A DNA stretch of 64,000 bases from Pseudomonas sp. IB20 (GTDB lineage: Bacteria; Pseudomonadota; Gammaproteobacteria; Pseudomonadales; Pseudomonadaceae). The stretch's first letter is position 1, and each line of letters starts with the position of its first letter. The notes under the pieces were generated by a model. The model was not told the DNA's origin, did not search any database, and saw nothing but the letters and a program-made list of their open reading frames with translations. This document shows, piece by piece, positions 33,893 through 43,159 of this stretch. The DNA is taken from NCBI RefSeq assembly GCF_009707325.1, contig NZ_CP046103.1, forward strand, positions 4,722,744 through 4,786,743, read 5' to 3'. A program made the position numbers and the translations under genes.

Positions 33893-35671
33893 TTAAAACA
33901 GTGCTTCATCCAACAAAAATAACGATTCGCTACCGGCTTTTACCGACGCACTCAGCGACTGGATACGCGGCAGCAAGCGGGCAAAGTAGAAGCGCGCGGT
34001 GCCCAGTTTGCTGGCGTAGAAGTCTTCCTCAGCCTCTTTGCCCCACGCGGCCTTGGCCATGCGTGCCCACATATAGCCATAAGCCATGTAGCCAAAGGCG
34101 TGCAGGTACTCCACCGAGGCCGCGCCGATTTCATTCGGGTTGGCCTTGGCGCGATCCAGCACCCAGGCGGTCAATTCATCCAGGTTGTCCACCGCCGCGC
34201 TGAGCGGCCGGGTGAATTCACCCAGTTCGGCGCCCGCCGTGGCGATGAACTGGCGGATCTCATCAGCGAACAGGGTGTAGAACGCACCGCCGCTGCCGAC
34301 AATCTTGCGCCCCATCAAGTCCAGAGCCTGGATGCCGTTGGTGCCTTCGTAGATCTGGGTGATGCGCACATCCCGAACAAGCTGCTCCTGGCCCCACTCG
34401 CGAATGTAACCGTGGCCGCCAAAGATTTGCTGGCCGAGCACGGTGGTTTCCAGGCCGAGGTCACTGAGGAAGGCCTTGGCAACCGGCGTCAACAGCGCCA
34501 CCAGGTTGTCGGCACGCTCGCGGGCGACGGCATCTTCACTGAACTTGGCGATGTCCAACTGCGTGGCCACATAGGTGGAGAACGCGCGACCGCCTTCGTT
34601 CGAGGCTTTCATGGTCAGCAACATGCGGCGCACGTCGGGATGGACGATGATCGGGTCAGCCACTTTGTCCTTGGCCTGCACGCCGGTCGGCGAACGGCTT
34701 TGCAGACGGTCACGGGCGTACTCAATCGCGTTCTGATAAGAGCGCTCGCCCGATGCCAAGCCTTGGATACCCACCCCCAAACGCTCGTAGTTCATCATGG
34801 TGAACATCGCCGCCAACCCACGGTTCGGCTCGCCCACCAGATAACCCACGGCTTCGTCGAAGTTCATCACGCAGGTCGCGGACGCCTGAATGCCCATCTT
34901 GTGTTCGATGGAACCACAGCTCACCGGGTTACGCGCGCCCAGGCTGCCGTCGGCATTGACCATGAACTTCGGCACCAGGAACAGCGAAATGCCCTTGGGC
35001 CCGGCTGGCGCATCCGGCAACTTGGCCAGCACCAGGTGGATGATGTTTTCGGTAAGGTCGTGTTCGCCACCGGTGATAAAGATCTTGGTGCCGCTGACCT
35101 TATAGGAGCCGTCCGCCTGAGGCTCAGCCTTGGTGCGGATAATCCCCAGGTCGGTCCCGGCGTGCGCTTCGGTCAAGCACATGGAACCGGCCCACTCACC
35201 GGAATACATCTTCGGCAGGTAGGTGGCCTTGAGTTCCTCACTGGCGTGGGTATTGATCGACACGCAGGCGCCGGAGGTCAGCATCGGGTACAGGCCGAAC
35301 GCCAGGCTCGACGAATTGATCATCTCTTCGACCTGGGCCGACACCGCCTTGGGCATGCCCATGCCGCCAAAGATCGGATCACCACCAACACCTACCCAGC
35401 CACCTTCGGCGTAGGTTTTGTAGGCCTGGGGGAAACCATCCGGCGTGCTGACCACGGTATCCGCCCAACGGCAGCCTTGCTCATCGCCGCCACGGCTGAG
35501 CGGGGCGATGGATTTGGCGGTGACCTTGCCGGCCTCCTCGAGGATCGCCTCGACGGTTTCGGCATCCACGGTGTCTGCCAATGCCGGCAATTGGGCCCAA
35601 GTCGTGGCGACCTCAAAAACTTCGTTGAGGACGAAACGCATATCCCGCAGCGGCGCTTTGTAATCAGCCAT
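33893..35671 (-). CDS. Acyl-CoA dehydrogenase (FadE5-type, 592 residues)
   Basis: This FAD enzyme catalyses the alpha-beta dehydrogenation of acyl-CoA in beta-oxidation. It is the long form with an extra C-terminal domain. The N terminus MADYKAPLRDMRF and the FAD-binding CLTEAHAGTDLG and GTKIFITGGEHDLTENIIHLVLA motifs are shared by all three dehydrogenases in this region. YEGTNGIQALDLMGRK and GGHGYIREWGQEQ are further family markers. Chain-length preference cannot be read. It lies 45 bp after the second paralogue and is probably co-transcribed with it. Confidence 0.93.
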   Translation of the reverse strand: MADYKAPLRDMRFVLNEVFEVATTWAQLPALADTVDAETVEAILEEAGKVTAKSIAPLSRGGDEQGCRWADTVVSTPDGFPQAYKTYAEGGWVGVGGDPIFGGMGMPKAVSAQVEEMINSSSLAFGLYPMLTSGACVSINTHASEELKATYLPKMYSGEWAGSMCLTEAHAGTDLGIIRTKAEPQADGSYKVSGTKIFITGGEHDLTENIIHLVLAKLPDAPAGPKGISLFLVPKFMVNADGSLGARNPVSCGSIEHKMGIQASATCVMNFDEAVGYLVGEPNRGLAAMFTMMNYERLGVGIQGLASGERSYQNAIEYARDRLQSRSPTGVQAKDKVADPIIVHPDVRRMLLTMKASNEGGRAFSTYVATQLDIAKFSEDAVARERADNLVALLTPVAKAFLSDLGLETTVLGQQIFGGHGYIREWGQEQLVRDVRITQIYEGTNGIQALDLMGRKIVGSGGAFYTLFADEIRQFIATAGAELGEFTRPLSAAVDNLDELTAWVLDRAKANPNEIGAASVEYLHAFGYMAYGYMWARMAKAAWGKEAEEDFYASKLGTARFYFARLLPRIQSLSASVKAGSESLFLLDEALF

Positions 35672-35716
35672 GGCAAACCTCGTGAGAACGTGAAAAGTGA
35701 TTCGATAGGGTCGGTT

Positions 35717-37552
35717 TTACAAGCTCCGAGTGTACCCGAACAACTTTTCAAACACATAGGGTCCTTTCGTGACTATTAGGTTTTTATAAGTCACGCAGAT
35801 GAGCGGTAAGCTCATCAGGCATTCGCTGCCCGCCTCCACCGCCGCCCGGTGCGTGGCCGTACGCGGCAGCAAACGCTTGAAGTAGAAGTCGCAGGTAGCC
35901 AGTTTGGCCTTGGCAAACTCAACGTCGTCTTGTGCCTGAGCCGCTATCGCCATGCGCAACCACAGGTAGGCGAGGATGATGTAACCGCTGTACATCAAGT
36001 AATCCACCGCCGCCGCGCCCACTTCATCCGGGTTCTTCATGGCGGCCATGCCGACCTTGACCGTCAACTCGCCCCACTGCTGGTTCAGTTGATTGAGCTG
36101 CTCCACCTGCGCCTTGAGCTGCGGATGCTCGGCATTGGCCGCGCAGAACTTATGCACAATCTTGGTGAAGCCGCGCAACAGCTTGCCTTGGCTGCCGAGT
36201 ACTTTGCGCCCCAGCAAGTCGAGGGCCTGAATGCCGTTGGTGCCTTCATAGATCGGCGCAATCCGGGCATCGCGGGCCAACTGTTCCATGCCCCATTCGC
36301 GAATGTAGCCGTGGCCGCCGAATACCTGCATGCCGTGGTTGGTCACCTCAAGCCCAGTGTCAGTCATAAAGGCTTTGCAGATGGGCGTGAGAAACGCCAA
36401 CAGGTCTTCAGCGTCCTGGCGCTGGGCGGCGTCGCTGCTCAGGTGCGCGGTGTCGAGCAGTTGCGCGGTGAAATAGGTCAGCGCGCGGTTGCCCTCGTTG
36501 AAGGCTTTCATGGTCAGCAACATGCGCCGCACATCGGCGTGCACGATGATGGGGTCGGCGGCTTTTTCCGGGGCCTTGGCGCCGGTCAGCGAGCGCATTT
36601 GCAGGCGGTCGTTGGCATATTTGATCGCGCCTTGGAAGCTCGCTTCGCCAGAGCACAGGCCCTGCATACCGGTGCCTAGGCGCGCGTGGTTCATCATGGT
36701 GAACATGCAATTGAGGCCTTTATTCGCCTCGCCAATCAGAAACCCCTTGGCACCGTCGAAATTCAGCACGCAGGTGGCCGAGGCCTTGATACCCATCTTG
36801 TGCTCGATGGAGCCACAGTGCACCGCGTTACGCTCCCCCGAATCGGCATGGAACTTGGGCACGATAAACAACGAGATGCCTTTGGTGCCGGCCGGCGCCT
36901 CCGGCAGCTTGGCCAGCACCAGATGGATGATGTTGGCGCTCAGGTCGTGCTCGCCGGCCGAGATGAAGATCTTGCTGCCGGTGACCGCGTAACTGCCATC
37001 CGACTGGGGCACGGCGCGGGTCTTGATCAGGCCCAGGTCAGTGCCGCAGTGGGCTTCGGTCAGGCACATGGTGCCGGTCCATTCGCCGGCGGTGAGTTTA
37101 CTCAGGTAGGTGGCTTTTTGTTCTTCAGTGCCGTGGGCGTGGATTGCCGTCATGGCGCCGTGGGTCAGCCCCGGGTACATGCCCCAGGAGGTGTTGCTGG
37201 AGCCGATCATTTCGCTCAGCACCAGGCCCAGCGACTGTGGCAAGCCCTGGCCGCCGTAAGCCGGGTCCGCTGCCAGGCCGTGCCAGCCGCCTTCCACGTA
37301 CTGCGCGAAGGCTTCCTTGAAACCCTTGGGCGTGGTGACCACGCCGTTGTCGAAATGGCAGCCTTCTTCATCGCCGCTACGGTTGAGCGGTGCGAGTACG
37401 TTTTCGCAGAACTTGGCGCCTTCTTCGAGGATCGCACTGACCATATCCGGGCTGGCGTCCGTCGCGCCCAGGGCAGCGTAGTGGCCGTGAAAATCAAACA
37501 CGTTGTCGATCAAAAAGCGCATGTCGCGCAGGGGAGCTTTGTACTCAGGCAT
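35717..37552 (-). CDS. Acyl-CoA dehydrogenase, paralogue 2, frame-shifted C-terminal end
   Basis: This protein has the same architecture as its neighbours: MPEYKAPLRDMRFLID start, CLTEAHCGTDLGLIKT, GSKIFISAGEHDLSANIIHL and YEGTNGIQALDLLGRK. ATG 37552 is the conserved start; the frame upstream to 37609 is rejected. As read it has 611 residues and ends in a non-family tail after SECLMSLP. A one-base shift near 35800-35815 would give SECLMSLTAHLRDL and a stop at 35784, with about 589 residues as expected. The tail is thus probably a frameshift or sequence error with little effect on the catalytic core. Confidence 0.9.
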   Translation of the reverse strand: MPEYKAPLRDMRFLIDNVFDFHGHYAALGATDASPDMVSAILEEGAKFCENVLAPLNRSGDEEGCHFDNGVVTTPKGFKEAFAQYVEGGWHGLAADPAYGGQGLPQSLGLVLSEMIGSSNTSWGMYPGLTHGAMTAIHAHGTEEQKATYLSKLTAGEWTGTMCLTEAHCGTDLGLIKTRAVPQSDGSYAVTGSKIFISAGEHDLSANIIHLVLAKLPEAPAGTKGISLFIVPKFHADSGERNAVHCGSIEHKMGIKASATCVLNFDGAKGFLIGEANKGLNCMFTMMNHARLGTGMQGLCSGEASFQGAIKYANDRLQMRSLTGAKAPEKAADPIIVHADVRRMLLTMKAFNEGNRALTYFTAQLLDTAHLSSDAAQRQDAEDLLAFLTPICKAFMTDTGLEVTNHGMQVFGGHGYIREWGMEQLARDARIAPIYEGTNGIQALDLLGRKVLGSQGKLLRGFTKIVHKFCAANAEHPQLKAQVEQLNQLNQQWGELTVKVGMAAMKNPDEVGAAAVDYLMYSGYIILAYLWLRMAIAAQAQDDVEFAKAKLATCDFYFKRLLPRTATHRAAVEAGSECLMSLPLICVTYKNLIVTKGPYVFEKLFGYTRSL

Positions 37553-37642
37553 GGCGATGTCTCCGGCAGCAGATGGTTTCAACCTACTGCTGGCCAACGC
37601 CGCAAACAATCACTGTAGAACCGCTGAATACATCGCCATCAC

Positions 37643-38932
37643 TCAACCGACAGCGCTTTCCATACGCACCGCGCCACGCCGGGTTTGCCCGGCCGCGACC
37701 ACGCAGTTACGCCCGGCCCCCTTGGCGGTGTAGAGCGCCTGGTCGGCGGACTTGAGGACTTCTTCCGGGGTGCGTTGCTCGACCTGGCGCTCGGCCACGC
37801 CGATGCTGACCGTCACCGACACACTCGACGCGCCACTGCCTGCTCGGCGTTGGCGGCCTTGCTGGTCGTCATGGGGACGGTCCGGGTTGCGCAGCTTGAT
37901 ATCGTAGTTGGCGATGATCTCGCGGATCTCTTCCAAGTGCGGCATGCATTCATCCAAGGTCTTGCCGGCAAACACCACGGCGAACTCTTCACCGCCATAC
38001 CGGTAGGCGCGCCCGCCGCCATTGACCTTCGACAGCTTGCTGGCGACCAGGCGCAGTACTTGGTCGCCGACGTCATGGCCGTGGGTGTCGTTAAAGCGTT
38101 TGAAGTGGTCGACGTCACTCATCGCCAGCACATAGTTGCGCCCCAACCGCTGCATGCGCTCGTTGAGGGCACGGCGGCCTGGCAAGCCGGTCAGCTCATC
38201 GCGAAAGGCCATTTGATAGGCCTCATGCGCCACGCCGGCCGCGATCATCAGCATCACTTGGCTGCACATGATGTTCAGGGTGAACGGCAGGATGAAGGTT
38301 TGCGGCAACATCCAGAACAACCCTAGCAAACCGACCAGTTGCGCGGCGTGCAAGGGCCGTGGCTGATACCAGTACTGCGCCGCCAGGGTGACAAAACCAA
38401 TCAGGAACATCGGGTACGACAGCTGGATCAGGCTCATCCAACTGCCGTGCAAGAGCGGCCAGCGAATCTCCGCCAGCCAGTTCAACAAGGCCTGTGGAAA
38501 ACTTTGCTCAAGCGCCAGGGCCACGCAGCCGACCGCGAAGAGCACCGCGCAGCGGGCCACGAAATCGCGGAACAGGTGGGTTTTTTCCTGCCACAACGCA
38601 TAGATGCTGAACAGTAGCGGCAACAGCAGGCAACACAGGTGGAAAACCACCGCCGCATCTTCTCGCACGCGGCCGTTGTCGCGGTAGTAATCGGTCTGGG
38701 TATCCAGCAGGAAGTAGACGACGTACACCGTGATCATCAAAAACAGCTCACGCTGGCGCCGATACACCGCGCAATACGCACCACCGAGCAGCAACACCAA
38801 GGTTGGCAGTACGTTGAATAACGAAGTGAAGAATACGTTGAGGTCCTTCACGTACGCAGCCGAGAGCCCCGCCAATAGCAACAGCAGTGAGGGTAAAAAA
38901 TGACTGAAACGTACAGCAGACGCGCGCGACAA
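37643..38932 (-). CDS. Membrane-bound diguanylate cyclase (GGDEF domain)
   Basis: The N-terminal half has at least six hydrophobic segments, such as FLPSLLLLLAGLSA and VLPTLVLLLGGAYCAVY, forming a membrane sensor. A GGDEF domain follows with the active-site GGEEF in YRYGGEEFAVVF and the nucleotide-binding DVDHFKRFNDTHGHDVGD, so it should synthesise c-di-GMP. A low-complexity linker (about RPHDDQQGRQRRAGSG) interrupts the GGDEF C-terminal part. The start is uncertain. TTG 38932 has GGAG 8 bp upstream and gives MSRASAVRF; a GTG at 38977 lacks a good Shine-Dalgarno. It sits between two acyl-CoA dehydrogenase genes, on the same strand. Confidence 0.88.
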   Translation of the reverse strand: MSRASAVRFSHFLPSLLLLLAGLSAAYVKDLNVFFTSLFNVLPTLVLLLGGAYCAVYRRQRELFLMITVYVVYFLLDTQTDYYRDNGRVREDAAVVFHLCCLLLPLLFSIYALWQEKTHLFRDFVARCAVLFAVGCVALALEQSFPQALLNWLAEIRWPLLHGSWMSLIQLSYPMFLIGFVTLAAQYWYQPRPLHAAQLVGLLGLFWMLPQTFILPFTLNIMCSQVMLMIAAGVAHEAYQMAFRDELTGLPGRRALNERMQRLGRNYVLAMSDVDHFKRFNDTHGHDVGDQVLRLVASKLSKVNGGGRAYRYGGEEFAVVFAGKTLDECMPHLEEIREIIANYDIKLRNPDRPHDDQQGRQRRAGSGASSVSVTVSIGVAERQVEQRTPEEVLKSADQALYTAKGAGRNCVVAAGQTRRGAVRMESAVG

Positions 38933-39076
38933 GGGTAAAGCTCCGACCCACTTAAAAAGATGGCACAGTGCCTTCACTGCTCACAGTTAAGCACATTCAA
39001 TGTGACCTGTATCACATTGCCATCACTGTAACGGCCGATCAGCCTAATCCCTGAGTGTCACGCTGCGGTTTTCCCC

Positions 39077-39111
39077 AAAGCCGCCGCTCCAGAAGGAGCG
39101 GCGGCTTTTTT
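39077..39111. terminator. Strong stem-loop downstream of acyl-CoA dehydrogenase 3
   Basis: GCCGCCGCTCC (39080-39090) pairs perfectly with GGAGCGGCGGC (39095-39105), loop AGAA. The longer T-run is on the plus strand and CTTT on the minus strand. It most likely ends the minus-strand dehydrogenase transcript before the cyclase gene. Confidence 0.85.
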
Positions 39112-39127
39112 GTGAACCAGCTGAGGC

Positions 39128-40933
39128 TTAGTAAGCCAGGCCGAAGTCTTCTTCTTTCATGTCCATCAGGTTGCTGGCGCCCGACAGCATGGTGGCCACG
39201 TGGGTGCGGGTACGCGGCAGGATGCGCTGGAAGTAGAAGCGCGCGGTCTGCAGTTTGGCGGTGTAGAACGCCTCTTCGCCGGTGCCGGCAGCCAATTTCT
39301 CGGCAGCCAGGCGCGCCATGTCGGCCCAGAAGTAAGCCAGGCACGCGTAGCCGGAATACATCAGGTAATCCACCGAGGCGGCACCGACTTCTTCACGGTC
39401 TTTCGTCGCGGCCATGCCGACCTTCATGGTCAACTCGCCCCACTCTTTGTTCAGTGCAGCCAGCGGTGCGACGAATTCCTTCACGGCTTCGTTGCCTTCG
39501 TTGGCCTGGCAGAACTTGTGCACGATCTTGGTGAAGCTCTTGAGCGCTTCGCCTTGAGTCATCAGCACTTTACGGCCGAGCAGGTCCAGCGCTTGTATGC
39601 CGGTGGTGCCTTCGTACAGCATCGAAATGCGGCTGTCGCGAACGTTCTGCTCCATGCCCCACTCGGCGATAAAGCCGTGGCCGCCGTAGATTTGCACGCC
39701 GTGGTTAGCGGACTCAAAACCGACTTCGGTCATGAACGCTTTGGCGATTGGGGTCATGAAGGCCAGCAGTGCGTCAGCCTGCTTCTTGGCTTCATCGTCG
39801 GTGCCGTACTTGACGATGTCCACTTGCTTGGCGGTGAAGTACACCATCGCACGGTTGCCTTCGGCGAAGGCTTTCATGGTCAGCAGCATGCGGCGCACGT
39901 CGGGGTGCACGATGATCGGGTCAGCGGCTTTTTCCGGCGCTTTCGGGCCAGTCAGGGAGCGCATTTGCAGACGATCGCGAGCATATTTCAGGCCGCCCTG
40001 GAAACCGATTTCAGCGTGGGCCAAGCCTTGCAGTGCGGTGCCCAGGCGAGCGGTGTTCATAAAGGTGAACATGCAGTTCAGGCCTTTGTTCGCCGGGCCG
40101 ATCAGGAAACCGGTGGCCGCGTCGAAGTTCATCACGCAAGTGGCGTTACCGTGGATGCCCATCTTGTGCTCCAGGGAGCCACAGGTCACCGCGTTGCGCT
40201 CACCGATCGAGCCGTCTGCGTTCGGCAGGAATTTTGGCACGATAAACAGCGAAATACCTTTGGTGCCGGCCGGCGCGTCCGGCAGGCGGGCCAGCACGAT
40301 GTGGACGATGTTATCGGCCATGTCGTGTTCGCCGGCCGAGATGAAGATCTTGGTGCCGGTGACTGTGTAGGAACCGTCCGCCTGAGGCTCGGCCTTGGTG
40401 CGCAGCATGCCCAGGTCGGTGCCACAGTGGGGCTCGGTCAAGCACATGGTGCCGGTCCATTCACCCGAGACCAGTTTGGTCAGGTAAGCGTGTTGCTGTT
40501 CCGGGGTGCCGTGCTCGGAGATAGTGTTCATCGCACCGTGGGACAGGCCCGGGTACATGCCCCATGACCAGTTGGCTTCACCGACCATTTCGCTGACGGC
40601 CAGGCCCAAGGATTCCGGCAGGCCTTGGCCACCGTGCTCCACGTCGTGGGCCAGGCTTGGCCAGCCGCCTTCAACGAATTGTTTGTAGGCTTCTTTGAAA
40701 CCAGCAGGGGTCTTAACGCCTGACTCGCTCCAGGTGCAACCTTCGATGTCACCCACGCGGTTCAACGGTGCCAGCACTTGCTCACAGAACTTGGCGCCTT
40801 CTTCGAGAATGGCGTCAACCATGTCCGGAGTAGCGTCCTGGCAAGCCGGCAGGCTCTGATAGTGCGCTTCATAGCCGAGCAGTTCGTCACGAACGAAGCG
40901 AATATCACGCAAGGGGGCCTTGTAGTCAGGCAT
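39128..40933 (-). CDS. Acyl-CoA dehydrogenase, paralogue 3 (601 residues)
   Basis: This is the third long-form acyl-CoA dehydrogenase of the region. MPDYKAPLRDIRFVRDELL is the conserved start at ATG 40933; the 21-residue upstream extension is rejected. It has CLTEPHCGTDLGMLRT, GTKIFISAGEHDMADNIVHIVLA, YEGTTGIQALDLLGRK and the C-terminal helical domain, ending MKEEDFGLAY as in full-length homologues. It has its own promoter region upstream (40934-41281) and its own terminator, so it is probably transcribed apart from paralogues 1 and 2. Confidence 0.94.
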   Translation of the reverse strand: MPDYKAPLRDIRFVRDELLGYEAHYQSLPACQDATPDMVDAILEEGAKFCEQVLAPLNRVGDIEGCTWSESGVKTPAGFKEAYKQFVEGGWPSLAHDVEHGGQGLPESLGLAVSEMVGEANWSWGMYPGLSHGAMNTISEHGTPEQQHAYLTKLVSGEWTGTMCLTEPHCGTDLGMLRTKAEPQADGSYTVTGTKIFISAGEHDMADNIVHIVLARLPDAPAGTKGISLFIVPKFLPNADGSIGERNAVTCGSLEHKMGIHGNATCVMNFDAATGFLIGPANKGLNCMFTFMNTARLGTALQGLAHAEIGFQGGLKYARDRLQMRSLTGPKAPEKAADPIIVHPDVRRMLLTMKAFAEGNRAMVYFTAKQVDIVKYGTDDEAKKQADALLAFMTPIAKAFMTEVGFESANHGVQIYGGHGFIAEWGMEQNVRDSRISMLYEGTTGIQALDLLGRKVLMTQGEALKSFTKIVHKFCQANEGNEAVKEFVAPLAALNKEWGELTMKVGMAATKDREEVGAASVDYLMYSGYACLAYFWADMARLAAEKLAAGTGEEAFYTAKLQTARFYFQRILPRTRTHVATMLSGASNLMDMKEEDFGLAY

Positions 40934-41152
40934 AGCGATAAACCTCTGCTGATGTATCTGGGATGAACAACCGCGTGGATGTGTTGTGGCGGTCAAACAG
41001 GTGTTTGAAACATACGTTTACGTCCTGGGGTTGTCAAGCACCGTCCAGATGCCATTTGTCATGACGCGGATCAACATCAGGCACGGCAACGCCTGCGGCG
41101 AGATGCCACGTCAAAAGGAGTTTAGAAATTCGAGAGCGCTAAGCAGGACAAA

Positions 41153-41254
41153 TGTGGGAGCGGGCTTGCCTGCGATGCAGACGCCGCGGTGTATCAGGGG
41201 GACCGAGTGGATGCCATCGCAGCGATGCGCGACCCGACAAGCCAGCTCCCACAG
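41153..41254. repeat. REP-type inverted pair (REPIN) in 348-bp spacer
   Basis: TGTGGGAGCGGGCTTGCC (from 41153) faces GACAAGCCAGCTCCCACA (ending 41254). This is the outward-paired REP structure widespread between P. fluorescens-group genes. It lies in the gene-free stretch 40934-41281, which otherwise holds only the probable promoter of acyl-CoA dehydrogenase 3. Confidence 0.85.
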
Positions 41255-41281
41255 ACGAGCCGGCATACCTGGAGAGAGGGA

Positions 41282-41563
41282 TTAAGCGTAAGTGTCGATC
41301 AAGGTGCCAAGCATTTCATCCGAAGCCTTGGCGACTTTGGCGCCCAGCTCCACTTGAAACTTGCCTTGGGCCATTTCGACCATGTTGCTCGCCGAGTTAG
41401 ACGGCTGGGCACGGTCGTTGGCTTGCAGACGGTCGCTTTGTGCATCCGATGGCTGGGTGGTCGCGGCGCTGGCGATTTTGCCGGCGGCCTGGTCGACACG
41501 GCTCTGCCCGGCCTGAATAGTGCTCAGCCCCGAATAAAACGCGCTGCTTCCAGAGATTTCCAT
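41282..41563 (-). CDS. Small conserved protein with rod/hook-like ends
   Basis: This 93-residue protein begins MEISGSSAFYSGLSTIQAGQ and ends VEMAQGKFQVELGAKVAKASDEMLGTLIDTYA (quoted in part only). The hydrophobic N-terminal helix, the Ser/Asn/Gln-rich middle and the C-terminal amphipathic helix are reminiscent of flagellar axial proteins such as FlgC, though it is too short to be one. I cannot assign a function. An AGG-rich Shine-Dalgarno precedes ATG 41563. It stands alone between the biotin genes and the dehydrogenase gene. Confidence 0.7.
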   Translation of the reverse strand: MEISGSSAFYSGLSTIQAGQSRVDQAAGKIASAATTQPSDAQSDRLQANDRAQPSNSASNMVEMAQGKFQVELGAKVAKASDEMLGTLIDTYA

Positions 41564-41669
41564 GGCGTAAACCTGCCTTTAGAGAATCGTGAAGTTGAAT
41601 TGAAGCAGACATCCCGGCAAAACGCCCGTCAAAAACACTAATGGCATAATGCCTTAGCGATAGCCAAAA

Positions 41670-42350
41670 TCAGTCAAGCAGGTCCAATTCCAAGTACTCG
41701 GCGACGGCTTCAGCGCTGGCCTGCTTAAGTTTCGGCACACGACCCAGGCACGGCGCAGGCAACCGTTCGGCCAGGGTGGCGAGGTTTTCTTCCAGACGAG
41801 AGGTCTTGGGGTCGATGATATTCGCCACCCAGCCCGCCAACGGCAAACCGTCCCGCGCAATGGCTTCGGCGGTGAGCAACGCATGGCTGATACAGCCCAG
41901 GCGCACGCCGACCACCAGGATCACCGGCAGCTGGAGCGCCATGGCCAAGTCCGACAGGTTGTCTTGATCGGCCAACGGCACGCGCCAGCCGCCCGCGCCT
42001 TCAATCAAGGTGAAGTCAGCCTGCCGCGCCAGAATCTGCTGCATGGGTTTGAGCAGCGATTGCACCGTCAAGGCCACGCCCGCTTCCCGCGCCGCCAAGT
42101 GCGGCGCAATGGCCGGCTCGAACGCCACCGGGTTGACCTCGGCATAGCTCAGCGGCAACGAACATTCAGCCAGCAGTGCCAAGGCGTCGCTGTTACGCAA
42201 ACCTTTAGGCGTGACCTGGCAACCCGAAGCCACCGGTTTGCCGGCGGCAGTGCTTTTGCCCGCCAGCCTTGCGGCATGCAACAGGCCTGCCGCGATGGTG
42301 GTTTTGCCGACATCGGTGTCGGTGCCGGTGATGAAGTAAGCGGCGCTCAT
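41670..42350 (-). CDS. bioD: Dethiobiotin synthetase
   Basis: BioD carboxylates 7,8-diaminopelargonic acid to dethiobiotin using ATP. The 226-residue protein has the P-loop GTDTDVGKTT at residues 9-18, GKPVASG near residue 38, and EGAGGWRVPL in the middle. It is the last gene of the biotin cluster, overlapping bioC by 4 bp. bioA, the preceding step, is not in this window. Confidence 0.96.
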   Translation of the reverse strand: MSAAYFITGTDTDVGKTTIAAGLLHAARLAGKSTAAGKPVASGCQVTPKGLRNSDALALLAECSLPLSYAEVNPVAFEPAIAPHLAAREAGVALTVQSLLKPMQQILARQADFTLIEGAGGWRVPLADQDNLSDLAMALQLPVILVVGVRLGCISHALLTAEAIARDGLPLAGWVANIIDPKTSRLEENLATLAERLPAPCLGRVPKLKQASAEAVAEYLELDLLD

Positions 42351-43159
42351 GAAGGTTTCTCCAGTACGGCGTACACCACTTGATACGTGGCGGGCAGGCC
42401 CTGGGCCTGACGGAACTGCTCGTAAGCGTCCACCAGTGCAACAATCCTCGCGCGGCCCGTCAACCCTCCTGGGCGACCGGGGTTGAGGTTATGCGCGCCC
42501 AATGCTTTGAGTTCGTGGGTCAGGCTGCGCACATCCGGGTAATGCAACACGTGGGGCTGGCGCTCCAGGCTCACCACCCGCAAGCCGCTGGCGGCGCACA
42601 GCTGTTGATACGACTCAAAGGTGCGGAAGCGATTAACGTGCACCAGGCCGTCCGCCGCGCGCCAGCTTTCACGCAATTCATTCAGGGTGCCCACGCACAG
42701 GCTCGCAAACGCCAACACCCCACCGGGCTGCAGCACGCGATAAGCCTCGCTGAGCACCGCGTCGAAATCCGCGCACCATTGCACCGCCAGGCTGGAGAAG
42801 ATCAGCCCGCAACTCTCACCCTGCAACGGCAGGCGTTCGGCATCACCGGCGATGAAATGCTCGGCGCCACCCAAGGGTCGCGCATGGTTGAGCATGCCCT
42901 CGGCAATATCCAGCGCCACGCCGTGGCTGGCCGGTAACCGTTGGCCCAGTAAGCGGCTGAAAAACCCCGTGCCACACCCCAGGTCCAGCCAACGTTGCGG
43001 CGCGGTGGCCGCCGGCAAGCGCGCCAACAGCTCAGTGCCCACCGCGCGCTGCAACTCGGCCACGCTGTCGTAGCTGGCGGCGGCACGGGAAAAGGACGCC
43101 GCCACTTGGCGCTTGTCCGGCAAGCCGCCAGGCAGTGATGGGTGGGATAAATCAGTCAT
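42347..43159 (-). CDS. bioC: Malonyl-ACP O-methyltransferase
   Basis: BioC methylates malonyl-ACP with SAM so that the fatty-acid machinery can extend it to pimeloyl-ACP methyl ester. Motif I is LDLGCGTGFFS, and SSLAVQWCADFDAVLSEAYRVLQPGG contains motifs II/III. ATG 43159 (MTDLSHPSLPGGLPDK) is the usual start; another in-frame ATG lies at 43171. Both overlap bioH, which favours coupling. About 270 residues is slightly longer than the E. coli enzyme. Confidence 0.94.
   Translation of the reverse strand: MTDLSHPSLPGGLPDKRQVAASFSRAAASYDSVAELQRAVGTELLARLPAATAPQRWLDLGCGTGFFSRLLGQRLPASHGVALDIAEGMLNHARPLGGAEHFIAGDAERLPLQGESCGLIFSSLAVQWCADFDAVLSEAYRVLQPGGVLAFASLCVGTLNELRESWRAADGLVHVNRFRTFESYQQLCAASGLRVVSLERQPHVLHYPDVRSLTHELKALGAHNLNPGRPGGLTGRARIVALVDAYEQFRQAQGLPATYQVVYAVLEKPS

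Noticed and set aside
41153..41254. Possible CRISPR or small RNA at the palindromic repeats
   Set aside because: The units are paired inverted REP sequences without regular spacers, and the same family occurs at other sites in the window.
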